Origin: Macrocybe gigantea
Taxonomy: Eukaryota; Basidiomycota; Agaricomycetes; Agaricales; Callistosporiaceae
DNA: 64,000 nucleotides
NCBI GenBank assembly: GCA_011319805.1
Contig: SJRY01000080.1
Coordinates: 434,001 to 498,000 of the forward strand
Reading direction: 5' to 3'
A program made the position numbers and the translations under genes. Within the stretch, counting starts at the first letter, position 1. Each line of letters begins with the position of its first letter. Shown here one piece after another: positions 1 to 13,672 of the stretch. Under the pieces are notes generated by a model. The model was not told where the DNA came from. It saw nothing but the letters and a program-made list of their open reading frames with translations, and did not search any database.

Positions 1-2053
1 GCATTCTCGCCACTTCCAGCGTGATCTTGTCATTCTCGCCGAGCGCGCTCTTTCCGACCAGTTGCACGATTTCTGCAAGGTCCTCTTCCTTCTGCAGGAT
101 TTCCTTTGTTTTCATCCGGAGCTCCACAAAGCCTGGCTCAGACGATTCATAGTATGGCTCCAAGACCTTCGTGTATTTCGAGTACGACAATGACCAGTTG
201 ACTGAAGGGAAATGTTTCCTCTGCGCCAACTTCTTGTCGAGACCCCAGAACACCTGCACAATGCTAAGCGTGGCAGAAGTCACTGGATCAGAAAAATCGC
301 CTCCGGGTGGCGAGACGCTGGCAAGCCCGAATCAGCAATCCAGAAAACCAGAGCGCGTGGGTACACATACGCTCCAACAATTGAGACCGTGCCTTGTCTT
401 ACCGGGTTTCCAAGGCAGATCACCTTTCCTGCACGCTCATAGAAACCAGCGAGCTTCGTTCCCAGGTACGCAGGATAGCCAGAGTCCGCCGGCATTTCAG
501 CCAAACGTCCAGAGATTTCACGCAATGCCTCGGCCCATCGAGATGTTGAGTCAGCCATCATCGACACGTTTAGACCCTGATCACGGAAGTATTCCGAAAG
601 CGTAATCCCTGTATAAATGGAGGCTTCACGAGCTGCGACAGGCATGTTGGAGGTATTGGCGACTAGCGTAGTGCGCTTCATGATGGGTTCCTGGCGATTA
701 TCGACTTCCATCGTCAGTTCAGGGAACTAATCGTCCGTGTCAGTATAATTCATGTCAGTATCGCATCGTAGAGCACGCTTACGTCCATCAACACTTCTGC
801 CATCTGTAAAAGAGAAACATTAAGCGATTTGACAAGGTCGTGGCTGAAAGAACATGCCTCGTTTCCGCGCTCCCCACAGCCAACGTAGACAATAATATCA
901 CTATTCGAGTACTTTGATAAAGCTTGAGAGATGACGGTTTTTCCACAACCGAAAGCACCAGGAATAGCCGTCGTACCACCTTGAACACATCTGGGACAGT
1001 GAGCAGATGCATGCCAAGGGCAGGATTACTTGGGCGTACGGGAACAGGGCATCTAGTATTCGTTGACCGGTGAGAAGAGGGTAATCTGCGGTTTGCTTCT
1101 CCGCGACAGGTCGAGGCGCTCTGACAGGCCAGAGTTGCATCATGGTGTGTTTCGTCGCTTTACCGTCGAACTCTGTTTCCAGCACAATATCCTGGAACAA
1201 CGATTGAATTAAATTGAATCGATTATCGCCGAAAGATTGGCTCACATCGACGGCATAACTTCCCGGCTCTGCAATGTGAGTGATCGTTCCTAGAGCGCGG
1301 GGAGGTAGCATAATCTTGTGGTTGTGGACGAGCGAATTTTCGTGTACGCCCCGAATATATCTCCTCCCGAAATGTGGTCTCCAACCTAAGTACCATCAGC
1401 TTAGCAATGGAACGATTTGTATCCATGGCTGCTGACTGAGAAATTTAGAGGCTTAAAGTCCCACTGCAATGATCGGTCCAAGGCATTCGCATTAATGCCA
1501 TGAGGAATGTAGATTGACTTTGAGAGCTCCTGAATGGACTACAGATATGGTGGGTGAGTGGTGATTATCGACGAAGATGAGCAGGGCTTCGGCGCGTACT
1601 CTCAAAGGTCGCTGAATACCGTCGACGATGTTGCCCATGAGACCTTTCAACAAGACGGTGAATCGGGACGTCCAAAAACTAGGAAAGGCTCATCTACCTG
1701 GCCCAAGCTCGACACTGAGGGGCTTGCCCGTGCGCAGGACAGGGTCACCAACCGTGACACCAGAGGTTTCCTCATACACTTGGATGGTGGCCTTGTCCGC
1801 CTCAATTCTGATGACCTCTGAAGGGTGACCATATACTAGATGAGGCATAATTCAGCATGAAGTCAAGGTGGCTTATACCTCCGACGAGTTCGTCATGCCC
1901 GACACGAACAAGCTCGTACATTGCAGCGCCGATCATGTTCTCCGCAATGACGACGGGGCCAGAGACGCCAAATACTTGGCCAAATCTAGACTCATGCTCC
2001 TCATCTCTGATCTTTGCGAGGTCCCTTTTTGCATTCTGAAGTGCACCGGCCAT
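1..2053 (-). CDS. VMA1: V-type H+-ATPase catalytic subunit A (5' part; 3' end outside window)
   Basis: ATP-hydrolysing subunit of the V1 sector, which acidifies vacuoles. The start is the ATG at 2053 ([19 protein letters not shown]). Visible landmarks are the P-loop GAFGCGKT, the VGCGERGNE segment, and the [20 protein letters not shown] and [13 protein letters not shown] blocks. The last read residues are [10 protein letters not shown] estimate about 100 C-terminal residues lie beyond the left edge. I place introns at 1818-1878, 1644-1697, 1539-1599, near 1388-1438, 1192-1245, 991-1039, 804-857, 727-782 and 318-370. The 804-857 intron starts with GC. There is no intein, although yeast carries one close to this P-loop. 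The frame breaks at 1349-1352: GGDIFG and [11 protein letters not shown] are out of register by one base, and one extra G repairs it. Confidence in identity is very high. Confidence 0.96.
804..857 (-). other. GC-AG intron in VMA1
   Basis: Conserved protein sequence fixes the junction: GERGNE ends at 858 and MAEVLMD resumes at 803. The donor reads GAG|GCATGT and the acceptor TTTTACAG. Any GT donor nearby would break the invariant GNEM(A/S)EVL segment. Length is 54 nt, typical for this window. Confidence 0.85.
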
Positions 2054-2206
2054 GGGGGAAGCAGAAGGATGTGCACAAGCAGACTGGAGCAAGAAAGGCT
2101 GATCTAGACGGATGCGGCAATGACCGAGGTCATGTGATCGAAAAGAACGCGTCATTAGCAGTCGCACTCTAAGCACCACCCTCGTTAACAGACGACGACG
2201 ACGACG
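2054..2206. promoter_or_regulatory. Divergent promoter VMA1 / RPT1
   Basis: This 153-bp gap separates the start codons of two divergently transcribed genes, so it must hold both 5' leaders and the shared promoter. It contains GGTCATGTGAT at 2128-2138, an E-box-like sequence that recurs exactly in the NUF2/RecQ divergent promoter, and a GAC repeat just before the RPT1 ATG. I see no clear TATA box. Confidence 0.5.
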
Positions 2207-4181
<1,975 letters not shown>

Positions 4182-4290
4182 ATGGACAGAATGTATATTC
4201 TTTTTGTTTTATAATTCTGATCATGATGATCGCTTGTGACCGTTTGGACTGCTATGAGATGAACCGGGCGGATCTCCATTCAATGTGAGC

Positions 4291-5810
4291 ATGTACACAT
4301 GCGCCCACCGTTCAGGAGCAGGCGCGATTCAGCTCGCCCGTCGCTCTCGTTCTTATCATCGTCGTGCCCCACAACTGCCGTCGCCAGAGCTCGTCGAGCT
4401 GCTCGCAGACTATGTCTCGGCGACCCCTCCTCGCCCGCTCAATCTCTCCACGCTACTCTCCTTCGGTCGCCCTCTCACACCGGAGTCCGTCCTCAACTCC
4501 GTCAACTATGCCCTTTCCGAGATCCCTCGCAGGTTGGCCACTCGGATCCGGTCCTTGGAGTCTCTCCCCTTTATTGTGGGCACTAACCCGTACGTCGCCA
4601 AGGCACTCAACACATATAGAGAAAGCTTTCGGCTCCTTGCCACCTATCCTTTTGTCGCGACCATCGAGGAGAATGCCAAATTCGTGCAGAAGCTGGAGTC
4701 GCTCTTGCAAGGCCATGCCAACGATATCCCAACGTTGGCGAAAGGGTGCGAATGATCCCCTTCCTATCTCAACCAGCGCATCTAAAACTAACTATTCTTC
4801 ATGTCAGGTTTCAAGAGTGCGCGCGATACATGTCCCCCACGCAGATCAGCGATTTCCTGGACGGCGCGATCAGGAATCGTATTTCTGTTCGACTCATCGC
4901 TGAACAACATATCGCGCTGTCTCATGCGTTGGAGAACCCGAACACGAACACAAGTCACGTCGGGGTGGTTGACGAGCATTGTTCGGTCCGGTCGATGGTG
5001 AACATGTGTGCTTCATACGTGTCGGAACTCTGCGAGGCCACTCTGGGCAACAGTCCGCCTGTCTCGCTCGACGGGCACATCGACGCCACGTTTGCGTGCG
5101 TGTCTTTCTCGACTAGAACTGAGGCGATGCTGAGCCCTTATAGCTACGTTCCGGTGCATCTAGAGTACATCTTGACAGAGATATTGAAAAATTCTTTTCG
5201 CGCGACCGTAGAGCACCACTCAAGGACGTCTTCTCGTTTCCTGCCTCCGGTGATCATAACCTTGTCACCTCCTAACCCCTCGCAAGTGTTCGACTCGGCT
5301 CAGCCCACGTTCTTCTCGATCCGGATTCGTGATCAAGGCGGAGGCGTCTCGCAGGCCAACATGGCGCGCATATTCTCGTATGCGTTCACTACGGCGGGAA
5401 GAGGTGCAGAGGACGGTGATGAAGGTGGGCCTTATGCGGCACAATATGTCGGGGGCAGTGCAGCAATCGGCAATGGCGCCAACTCTGCCGGAGGCAATCT
5501 TTTCAGCGAAATCACAGGCAAAGGGCTCGAAACTGGTATGGGCACGATCGCAGGTTTGGGTTACGGACTGCCTATGAGTAGATTATACGCAAAGTGAGTA
5601 GGATCATATATATCTCCGAGTAGCATTCTGATCGACGTGCTGAGCTAGATATTTTGGTGGATCGCTGGACCTGAAGTCATTAGAAGGATGGGGTGAGACA
5701 ATGGCACCGTGCGTAACTTATGAAGCGCTAACTCTCATCCCAACTCGTTAGGGTCGGACGTTTTTTTGAAACTGAGATGCTTGGACGAGGCCGTGGATTC
5801 TACTATTTAG
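4291..5810 (+). CDS. Mitochondrial pyruvate / branched-chain ketoacid dehydrogenase kinase
   Basis: A GHKL-fold protein serine kinase that inactivates a mitochondrial 2-oxoacid dehydrogenase by phosphorylating its E1 subunit. The start at 4291 (MYTCAHRSGAGAIQLARRSRSYHRR) gives an Arg-rich, acid-free presequence typical of matrix import. The helical regulatory domain runs to about residue 190. It is followed by the N-box (YILTEILKNSFRATVEHH), G1 box (IRDQGGGV) and G2 box (GLGYGLPMSRLYAKYFGGSL). Introns include 4746-4807 and 5096-5143, plus two near the 3' end; the last exon reads SDVFLKLRCLDEAVDSTI. Fungi have several paralogues in this family, and I cannot tell the PDK from the BCKDK type by eye. 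Confidence 0.9.
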
Positions 5811-6027
5811 CTTATGGTTATGAATTATGAGAATGTGCAACGTAAAAGACAGCGTGATAGGAGCAGATTGGAATTGAATACATAGCGGACCGAGGGTATC
5901 ATGGACCGGCTCAAAATGAAAAAAAAAAAAGAAAAAGTTGATTCCATCCGATAGTTACGAGGAATTCAGCATCAAGGACGTCAGTCGGAAATATCAGTTA
6001 TTTGGTAACGGAGGACTGATCGTTGGA

Positions 6028-9000
6028 TTAGCTCAATGCAAAAAAAGTCTTTTTATGACTTACTGTAACTCCGTTCAACGTTCGGCTAGAGTGATACGAC
6101 GCGAGCCCTTGAGCCTGAGATGTGCGGTAGGGTCTGGTGGACGACCCTAGGGTTGACGCATGGGAGCTGCTTGGAGTAGTGGGGCCCGTCGCCGTAACTG
6201 CTGTCCGCGAAGAGCGCGCTGTCAAAGGAGTCGGTGCGCTAATTAAAGACTTCTTAGGAGTCTCTGTCAATTGTTTGCTGCGACTACTAAGTAGGCTTGA
6301 GGACGGTTTCGAAATCGAAGATGAGGGCTTCGGCTTGCGTCCCGCAGTGATGAAGGGATGGCGCAAAGCAGATGCCGGCTTCAAGCGCCTGTCTGGATCC
6401 CAAACAAGACACTTCGCAATGAAGTCCACGAAGTCTTCGTCGTTACATCTCAAAACTTGCGCAAGTGTCTTCGTCCCAGGTCTGCGCCTCCTGCCTTTGG
6501 AATTGACAAACGCCCGAGGAGTTCCGCTAGGGTCTGTTCATGTGTCAGAGTGACGAACAAAAATGGCCCCGAGACCACAGCGGACGTACCGAAAAAAAGT
6601 TTCTTGCGCGAACTACGATTCACGAATTCCTTGTCCGGTACACCAAGGATTTCCATAATGCATGAGAGCTGCTCTTGTTCGTTTTCACCCGGAAAGATAG
6701 GGAAGCCGGTGTAGAGTTCGGCCAAAATGCAACCCAGGCTCCACATGTCAATAGCCATATGATAGTTCATGCCAAGGATGACCTCCGGGGACCGATAGAA
6801 TCGACTTTGAATGTAGGTGTATACTGTGAGCAAAGAATATTCAATGTAGGTCCGGAAGACACGAGGGCAGGCACATACTTTTCTCGTTCTCAAAACAGCT
6901 GCTACCAAAATCAATGACTTTGATGGCACTCTTGGCGGGATGTCGCAGAAGAACATTCTAAAGGCCTGTCAAAAGAGGTAACGATGTGCACAATGACCGC
7001 ATACCTCGGGCTTCAGGTCGCAATGAACTATGCGGTGATCTCGCATCAGGCACAACGACATGAGCATCTGGTTCGTGAAACGGCGTATCAAGGCGGTGGT
7101 GAATCCAACGAATCCGTTGGCTTTAATCAGTTCATACAGATTGATGCTGAGCAGTTCCATCGCAATGCAGAGATGATTTCGAAAATAAAAATACTCTGTC
7201 ATTTTGATGACGTGGTGTCTATCTTCGTCGTCCTAGGGGAGATGATGAATGATGTTTTGACTATGCACCAAGGAAGAGACCAACCCATTTGCGCAGACTG
7301 TCTAAGATTTTGATTTCCACTAGCGCTTGGTGATGGAATCGCTTCTTATTGCGGATGATCTTTATTGCAACGGCTTCACCAGTGCGATGATCCCGACATT
7401 GCAGAACTTGACCGAATGAACCTTTGCCAAGGGTGTCCAGAACCTGATAACGATATCCAAGGTGATCCTGATGCACAACCAAGTAATCTCCGCGGTCGTC
7501 GTCATACCCATAATTGTTTGCGCTGGCGTCGAGAGTGGCCATTTTTTTCTTGCTGCCTGACCCAATATAGTAGACAGAGGGATAGTCCAAAATCTCTTTC
7601 CGCTCGTAGCCAGACAGATGCTGTGACTGACTCTTAAGAACACCTGCAAAAAATTGAGTAGAACTAATGGGAGGTGATTAAATGTCACTTACTGGGTGGC
7701 GACATGGGAGGCGTTGGAGGGCTAGGTTCCGGGAAGCGCAGCAATTCATCAAGCTCTTGTTGGTTAGCCCCATTTGCCAATTTCTTAGCGTGTTGTCGCT
7801 TGATGTAATGCATCATCTCTTCATCGCCAAGAATTTCGTCCTCATCGACAGAGCTTGGAACCGGAGACGGAGTCGAAAGCGATTGTCTGCTCGATGACGA
7901 TGATCCGTGGCATGATGGACATTCTGCGCTGATGCAGAATGAGATGTTCGAGACGACAAGGATATCTTCGGGCTCAGCAGCTTTAGTCCCCTAGAAGGCG
8001 ACAAAGCCGAGAATCGATGATGGGACGTTTCCTGTGGAACAACAGATGTAGATGTTGAAGCGACGGAACCCGCGGATGCCTTGCGCAGTCCTCCAAAAGT
8101 CATAGAATCCCTGTTTGTCTTGCGATTTAGATTGATTAAGGATGTCGTTGCAGTGGCGGATACCTGCGGAAAAAGATCAATATACTGCGCGGGGACTGAG
8201 GAACGGACACTACGGACAGTTTTTGGGGTGATAGTATCTCCATTTTCCATCACTCCAAACTCGGTTGCAGACATGTTGGAGGGTGAAGATCTCCGAGAAG
8301 ATGTAGCCAATCCGGAAACATTGACGCTTATCCTTCGTGTGCTAAGAGAGGAACCTGAATTCTTCAAGGGAGGGGACGCCGTTGTCGAGGTCCTGCTGGA
8401 GATACGAGGAATTTTTGTCGGTGTTTCTTTTGGATAGCCTAGAGCCGTATTCAAGGATGACAAAGAAGATTCCTTGGGCTCTTTGATCGACTCTTTCAAC
8501 GTCTGCGTGCTCGCTGTTCCGTTTGTCGCCACTGATGGGGAGCCAGCTATAGTTGGAAGTTGCGTTCTGCTACGAAGGGATGCATCTGACTGTTTCTGCA
8601 AAGAACTAACAGTCTGTGACATCAATCGCGATGATGAAACCGTGCGAGTGGCCGTCGATTGGGTTGTGGAAGTCGAACCTGGAGTTGAAGGCTTTAAACG
8701 TGCAACACGCTGCGCCGTGGCCGGCTCTAAAGCAGACATTTGCATCGGTGGCATGCTTACGGGCGATTTGGGCCTCTTGGGTTCCGTGGATGAAAGCGTC
8801 TGATAGGGCAAGAAAAGGGGGTGGCTGAGAGGAAAGAATAACGATAGTAACTTCGAACACACCTTGCCGCGTTTCCGACCACCGATCAAAACAGAAATTC
8901 GGCTTTCACTTCTGTCCTTCTCTTCCTTCTTCTGTTTCCCCTTCTCAGCCTTTTCGAGCCTCGTTCTGTCCCTTTCCACCTCTTTGGCTGAATCTTTAGC

Positions 9001-12000
9001 CTTCGGTGCTTCACGGGATGACTCTTTGGAATCACTGTGTAGACTTCTGCGCGAACTGGAGCCTTTCAACAGAGAAGGCAGGCCAAGACTTAGCACTGAC
9101 GACTTCCTATGACTAGATGAACCAGGAGCGGATGTCGACGCAGCCGAATCATACTGGTCCTTAGAGGGAGACGCAGAGGACTTTTGACGGTGTTGAACCG
9201 ATTGCGTAGATAGCAGCGTTGGAGAGGAAGGCTTTCCCATGCTTGGCGGAAGGGACAGTTGCATCGACTGCGACGAAGAACGACGAAAGAAAGGAATAGA
9301 GGACGGCGTCAGACGCTTTGACTGGTTCCTGCGGATGGAAGCTCCAGGACTCAGCGGCCCGGCCTGAGGAGCGGACAATGCAGAGGTTGTATTGGTCGTG
9401 CTTGCGCTAGAATTTGTACCGCTGCGGCTGGGAACTCCGACCCTGTCCGGTGTCTTGGGCGGAATAACGGCGGGAACAGGTGAACGAATAGAGCCGACAG
9501 AGGAAAAAGAGCCGAGCGAGCCAGCCGATATCATTGCATCCGGTTGCTTAGGATCCCACTGGGTTTTGGACGAGGTACCAAACGCCGATATGCCATGTTC
9601 CCTTGAGATAGACTTGCGCAACTGTTGACCGAAAGTGACGGCTCGAGGACTGAGAGGGAAACCCGATTTTTGGCCTGATGTAGAAGGCGAGCCAGATATT
9701 TTGAGGTTCAGGGCGCTGGAGAAACTCCATTTCTTGGAAGGCGTCTTTATAACGGCCGGAGAGGACTCTGGAGCAGAATGCATGCTGGTATGTTCCGACG
9801 AGTAATGTTGACTGGCACGACGGGCTTGAGAGATGGAAGATGCTGAAGGAGGAGCGCTGGTCGCAGACAAAACCTCGACAGTCGCTCGATTCAGCTCAGC
9901 TTCATTGCTCACTTGCTTCTCCTTGTCCTCAGGAACGGACGATGAAGGAAAAGCTACTCCTGAGGACGTGGAGGGCGGAGACCGATAACTCGAAAGGTCT
10001 TTGGGAAGTGGAGGGACAGGCGGAACTACACCATCGTCGATTGCCTCGCCGGTCAGCGCCAAGGAGGCGACACGATCTTTGTGTAAGATCGCATCATTCG
10101 AGTGTGCGCTAGATATGTCACTTCCTGCGCTGTTTCTCCTGATCTTACCGCCAGAAATGCGGCCCGAAATCGCAGAGACGGACGTGACGCTTGTGGTAGC
10201 AGACAAGGATGCGGAATCTCTCGAGCTTGGAGTGCTCGTGTACGTTGTAGACGACGTGGAACCACGTTTCGGTGTCATACTTGAACGGGTTGCGGTCGAT
10301 GTCAGTTTCTTGGGAGTCTTATCCGTGATCGGCACGCCGCCAGAATGCTCGTCGCTACTAGTCAGAGGCGCAGTGGATAGGTTCATATCTGTGAGATAGT
10401 CGGCAGTTGCTGAGTTGGCGTTTGAAACGGTGTGCTGATCCTCCTTGTCTCTAGTTGCCGGGAGATTATCCCTAATACGTTTGGTCTTGCTAGACTCCAA
10501 ACCTAAACCTTCCCATTGACCAGGAGCTTTTCCTGCTGGAGTACCAGGCCGGCTTGAGCTTGAAGGTCGCCCGAAACTGCCGATGCTCGCTCTTGCGCGG
10601 GCGGCTTTGCCACTTACGCCATCTAATTTTCGCAATGCCTCCGCAGTTGCTTCATCATCAAGACCAGACCAGCCTTCTTGAGTACCGCGAAGTAAAGAAT
10701 GAGCGACACTAGAACTTGAATGAGCTATTGAAGACCCCTCCTTGGAGGCCGTTGTGCTCAAAGGGGGTGTCTGTGAGCTGCCAGAGCTCGCTGTATGTCG
10801 CAGAAACTGCCGAATGGATGAAGACGAAGGGGAAGGTGGTAAATGGGAAAAATCTGTAGTATGTACACGCCGCTGGGCGAGGCCATCCGTGTTGGACGGT
10901 GTGAGACCGGCCGACGATTGCCTGATATGCTTGTCGGAACCTTGGTGGACGTAGGAGAGGCCTTGGCACCGCTGCTGACCGTCAAGCCGACACTTTCCCT
11001 TCGACGCTCCTTGGCCTTAGACAAAGAGCCAGCAGATGAAGTGCTCACGTTGAGACTGCGATGCTTTCGAACCGAGCCCTTTTCAATTTTTTCATCCTTT
11101 GACTTGGCTAAAGCAGAGACTGAGGCGCGCTTGGAGGTCAAGGTTCCGAATTGGTCCATCTCAAACTCGTCTGATGTGCGCTTCTTGGCCCTTCTAGTTG
11201 ACTGAGAAAATGAACTAGGAGGAGAAAGAGTCGGGCTGGGACCTCCTGTTGGAGGAGGCAGATCGGTCTGAGGAAGAGGAACAGGGGGAGAGACCTCTGT
11301 CAAAACATGAGATTGCGTTGGAAGGTCAGGCACTGGTGGAACGGCCTTGCGCGGATACAGAATCTCCTCCCCGCCACTCTCATCAGCGACCGACGGACGC
11401 GTCCGCAAGGGCCTAGGAGGAATTTTGACGTCCAGAACCTGTTGAAGGCAAGATGAGGGTGTGATTATAAAAAGGAGTAGGGTCAAACATACATCATCCT
11501 TTTCCGAAGACTCCGAATCAACGGCTTCGATGGTCCAAGGGCTATCTGGCTCATCTTGGATGACATCTTCAGGAATGACGACCTGATATTCCTCAGAGAT
11601 TGAGGAGGGAAACGCGGGATCTTGGTCTTGGTTTTGATCGGCAGATTTCTCGGCGCGCGTCCAGCGTGGCGTTGTAAGTTCGCCGACACCAACAAGACCC
11701 CTCCTATCGATAGCCGCAGGATCTCGAGCGGGGGTGATGGGCTCTTGGGGAGGGGAGTGATCTGGAGTGATTGCGGCAGGGATGGGGCCCGTGGGGAGTG
11801 GCGGGACGGGAGAGTCAGAGGGAGAGCGAATACCGAAATAATACGGATCGAGGGACGACGTGGTGGACGTCGGACGCGATAAGGAGAGGTCCTGGTCTGG
11901 TTGAGGGTCCTGGTCGACGGTAGAGACGTGGACTGTTGGGTGCTTTTAGAAAGAAGAAAATGAGGGTTGATGAACGTCAAGGAGGACGAGGGCGACATAC

Positions 12001-12090
12001 CTCTACGATGAGCGCCGTGGTATCATTGTCGGGGATATCTAGAGCTGGAGGACGGTCCTTCTTGAGGAGCTGGGCATTACCAGGGAGCAT
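6028..12090 (-). CDS. DYRK/Pom1-type dual-specificity protein kinase with very long N-terminus
   Basis: Protein kinase of about 1,700 residues. The N-terminal ~1,250 residues are Ser/Thr/Pro-rich and low in complexity. The C-terminal kinase domain (about 7560-6340) begins [18 protein letters not shown], has AIKII, the catalytic loop [20 protein letters not shown] and the activation loop [18 protein letters not shown]. The YTY signature is typical of DYRK kinases, which autophosphorylate that tyrosine. A DYRK-homology stretch ([15 protein letters not shown]) precedes it. The start is the ATG at 12090 ([15 protein letters not shown]). Introns include 11943-12000, 11439-11492 and 8800-8862. The frame breaks twice, at 10940-10941 and 7905-7906, each repaired by one extra G. 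Pom1 relatives act in polarity and cell-size control; that role here is inference. Confidence 0.9.
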
Positions 12091-12579
12091 CTGCGCGGAC
12101 TCGAGAGAAAGAGTGAGGACGAGCTGGCTCTGAGCAAGTCCTCATGTCGATAGTTTGGTATTGTTTGGTCTGTGGCATTCCCCAGTCCATCGTCGCTCAC
12201 GCTCCAGCAGCGGTCAGCTCGACGTCCTCGCCGTCACGTCGGGCGTCCGCCTCCAGCGCCCAGCGTCATCGTGTATCTGTACTCCTGTATCCCATATGTA
12301 GATTACAGCCCGTCCGCTGTGCAATGTGAGCGACCTCGTTCCCGCGGTCATGCGTCCTGCTGCCGTCCACGACACCCAACACGCCTTCCTGTAGACAGCC
12401 CTCGTCCACTCTGCCCACACAGCCCCAGCCGAGGAACGCTGCAAAGCACGACGCCGTCGAGCTGCACGCCTCGCCAACACGGAGTAGGCTCCGTCAAAGG
12501 TTATGTCAGCTGTCCTTGCCTCTCCCACACATAAACGCCCCTTCTGTCTCTGAGTCTAGCATCGTTCGACGTCCAGCTC
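12091..12579. promoter_or_regulatory. Divergent intergenic region between DYRK kinase and Zn2Cys6 gene
   Basis: A 489-bp gap with a start codon at each end. It is GC-rich, with C/T-rich stretches near the plus-strand start. The short ORFs here have no recognisable homology and biased composition. I see no tRNA and no repeat. It probably holds two 5' leaders and two promoters. Confidence 0.4.
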
Positions 12580-13493
12580 ATGGCCACCACCTCCGATGGC
12601 AAGGCCCTCGACCCAGACAATCCTCTACACTCCCCCGGAAATAGCTCCGGGCAATCCGCCGTGACAGTGCATTCTGTGGCTTACCCGATGCACATGTACC
12701 CTTTCTCAGCTGGCCTCAGTCTTGTCCCTCCTCAACCACTCCGCTCAAAGCGCAGACAAGTCAAAAACGCATGTACCAACTGTCAAAAGGCATGCAAAAA
12801 ATGTGACGACGCCAGACCTTGTCTCCGCTGCGTTAAATATGGTATCTCTGAAGAATGCGTCGATTCTCAGAGGAAGGAGAGGAAGAAGGGGATTAAGCGT
12901 GGTCCGTACAAGAAGCGCGATGGAAAAGGTGTGTCTCGCTCAATATTCCTCCTCTTCCCGCCGTCAGCCGCAAAAACGCGTGGAGTGACGTCGCCTTTGT
13001 CTCTAATCTTTTTCGAGATCGCGCAGGCAGCAACGTCGAACAAAACGACGTGTCCTCCCAGCAGGGCGTGCCTATCTCGAACTCACTCCCACCACCCTCA
13101 AGCGGCCCGCCACTGATCGGTACATATCTGTCCAGCCTTCCTCCGGGCTACTACAGTCAGTATGCAACACCTCAGATTCTCAAATCCGGCGAGAACGGGC
13201 ACATGTATCCTCAATACATAACACCTGTTCCCCAGCCAATCCCTATTCCGACTCATCCCAATACAGATGGAGATCATTCCTCTTATCCTCCTCATCAATT
13301 CTACCCCACCTTTGTTACACAGTATGGCCATCAAGTCTTCCCTCAATTTGTAATGCCTCGGCATGATGGCCTAAATCAGTACATGGTCATTCCTTATCCA
13401 GGTCGACATCCTGCTGTTGGCGGATCTGGCGAGGTTGGCCACATAGGACACACACGCAGTGATGGACAGGACAGTGCCAACAAGTCTGGTTGA
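12580..13493 (+). CDS. Zn2Cys6 (GAL4-type) DNA-binding protein
   Basis: Probable sequence-specific nuclear transcription factor. The zinc cluster at about residues 64-92 reads CTNCQKACKKC then PCLRC then C, with spacing C-x2-C-x6-C-x5-C-x2-C-x8-C. It is followed by a basic tail RKERKKGIKRGPYKKR that can serve as linker or nuclear signal. One 98-nt intron lies at 12929-13026; splicing joins DGK to GSNVEQNDVSSQQG. The rest of the roughly 270-residue protein is Pro/Tyr/Gln/His-rich and disordered. No fungal-trans middle homology domain is present, so this is a short member of the family. Target genes are unknown. It converges with the next gene, with 179 bp between stop codons. Confidence 0.88.
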
Positions 13494-13672
13494 TGGTGTA
13501 CATGTCGCATTGTCTCGATTTCTTTCTATACTCGGTTTCTACTTTGCTGTCTTGTATAAATAAGTCATTTTGGAACACCTATGCATTGCGTACTAGCTCG
13601 TATTACCTTAATTGACGCATGTTCCGCACTCCGCGAATTCGTAGGTTCATGAGAAAAACAAAGCCAATGGCA

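Noticed and set aside
780..1010. Intein in VMA1
   Set aside because: The P-loop and GERGNE region is continuous apart from a 54-nt intron.
10925..10953. A 29-nt GT-AG segment as an intron in the DYRK gene
   Set aside because: It is much shorter than every other intron here (about 46 nt or more), with no room for a branch point.
12144..12534. ORFs of 60-120 codons in the DYRK/Zn2Cys6 gap
   Set aside because: They occur in overlapping frames on both strands in GC-rich DNA, are Ser/Arg/Pro-biased and have no splice or homology support.
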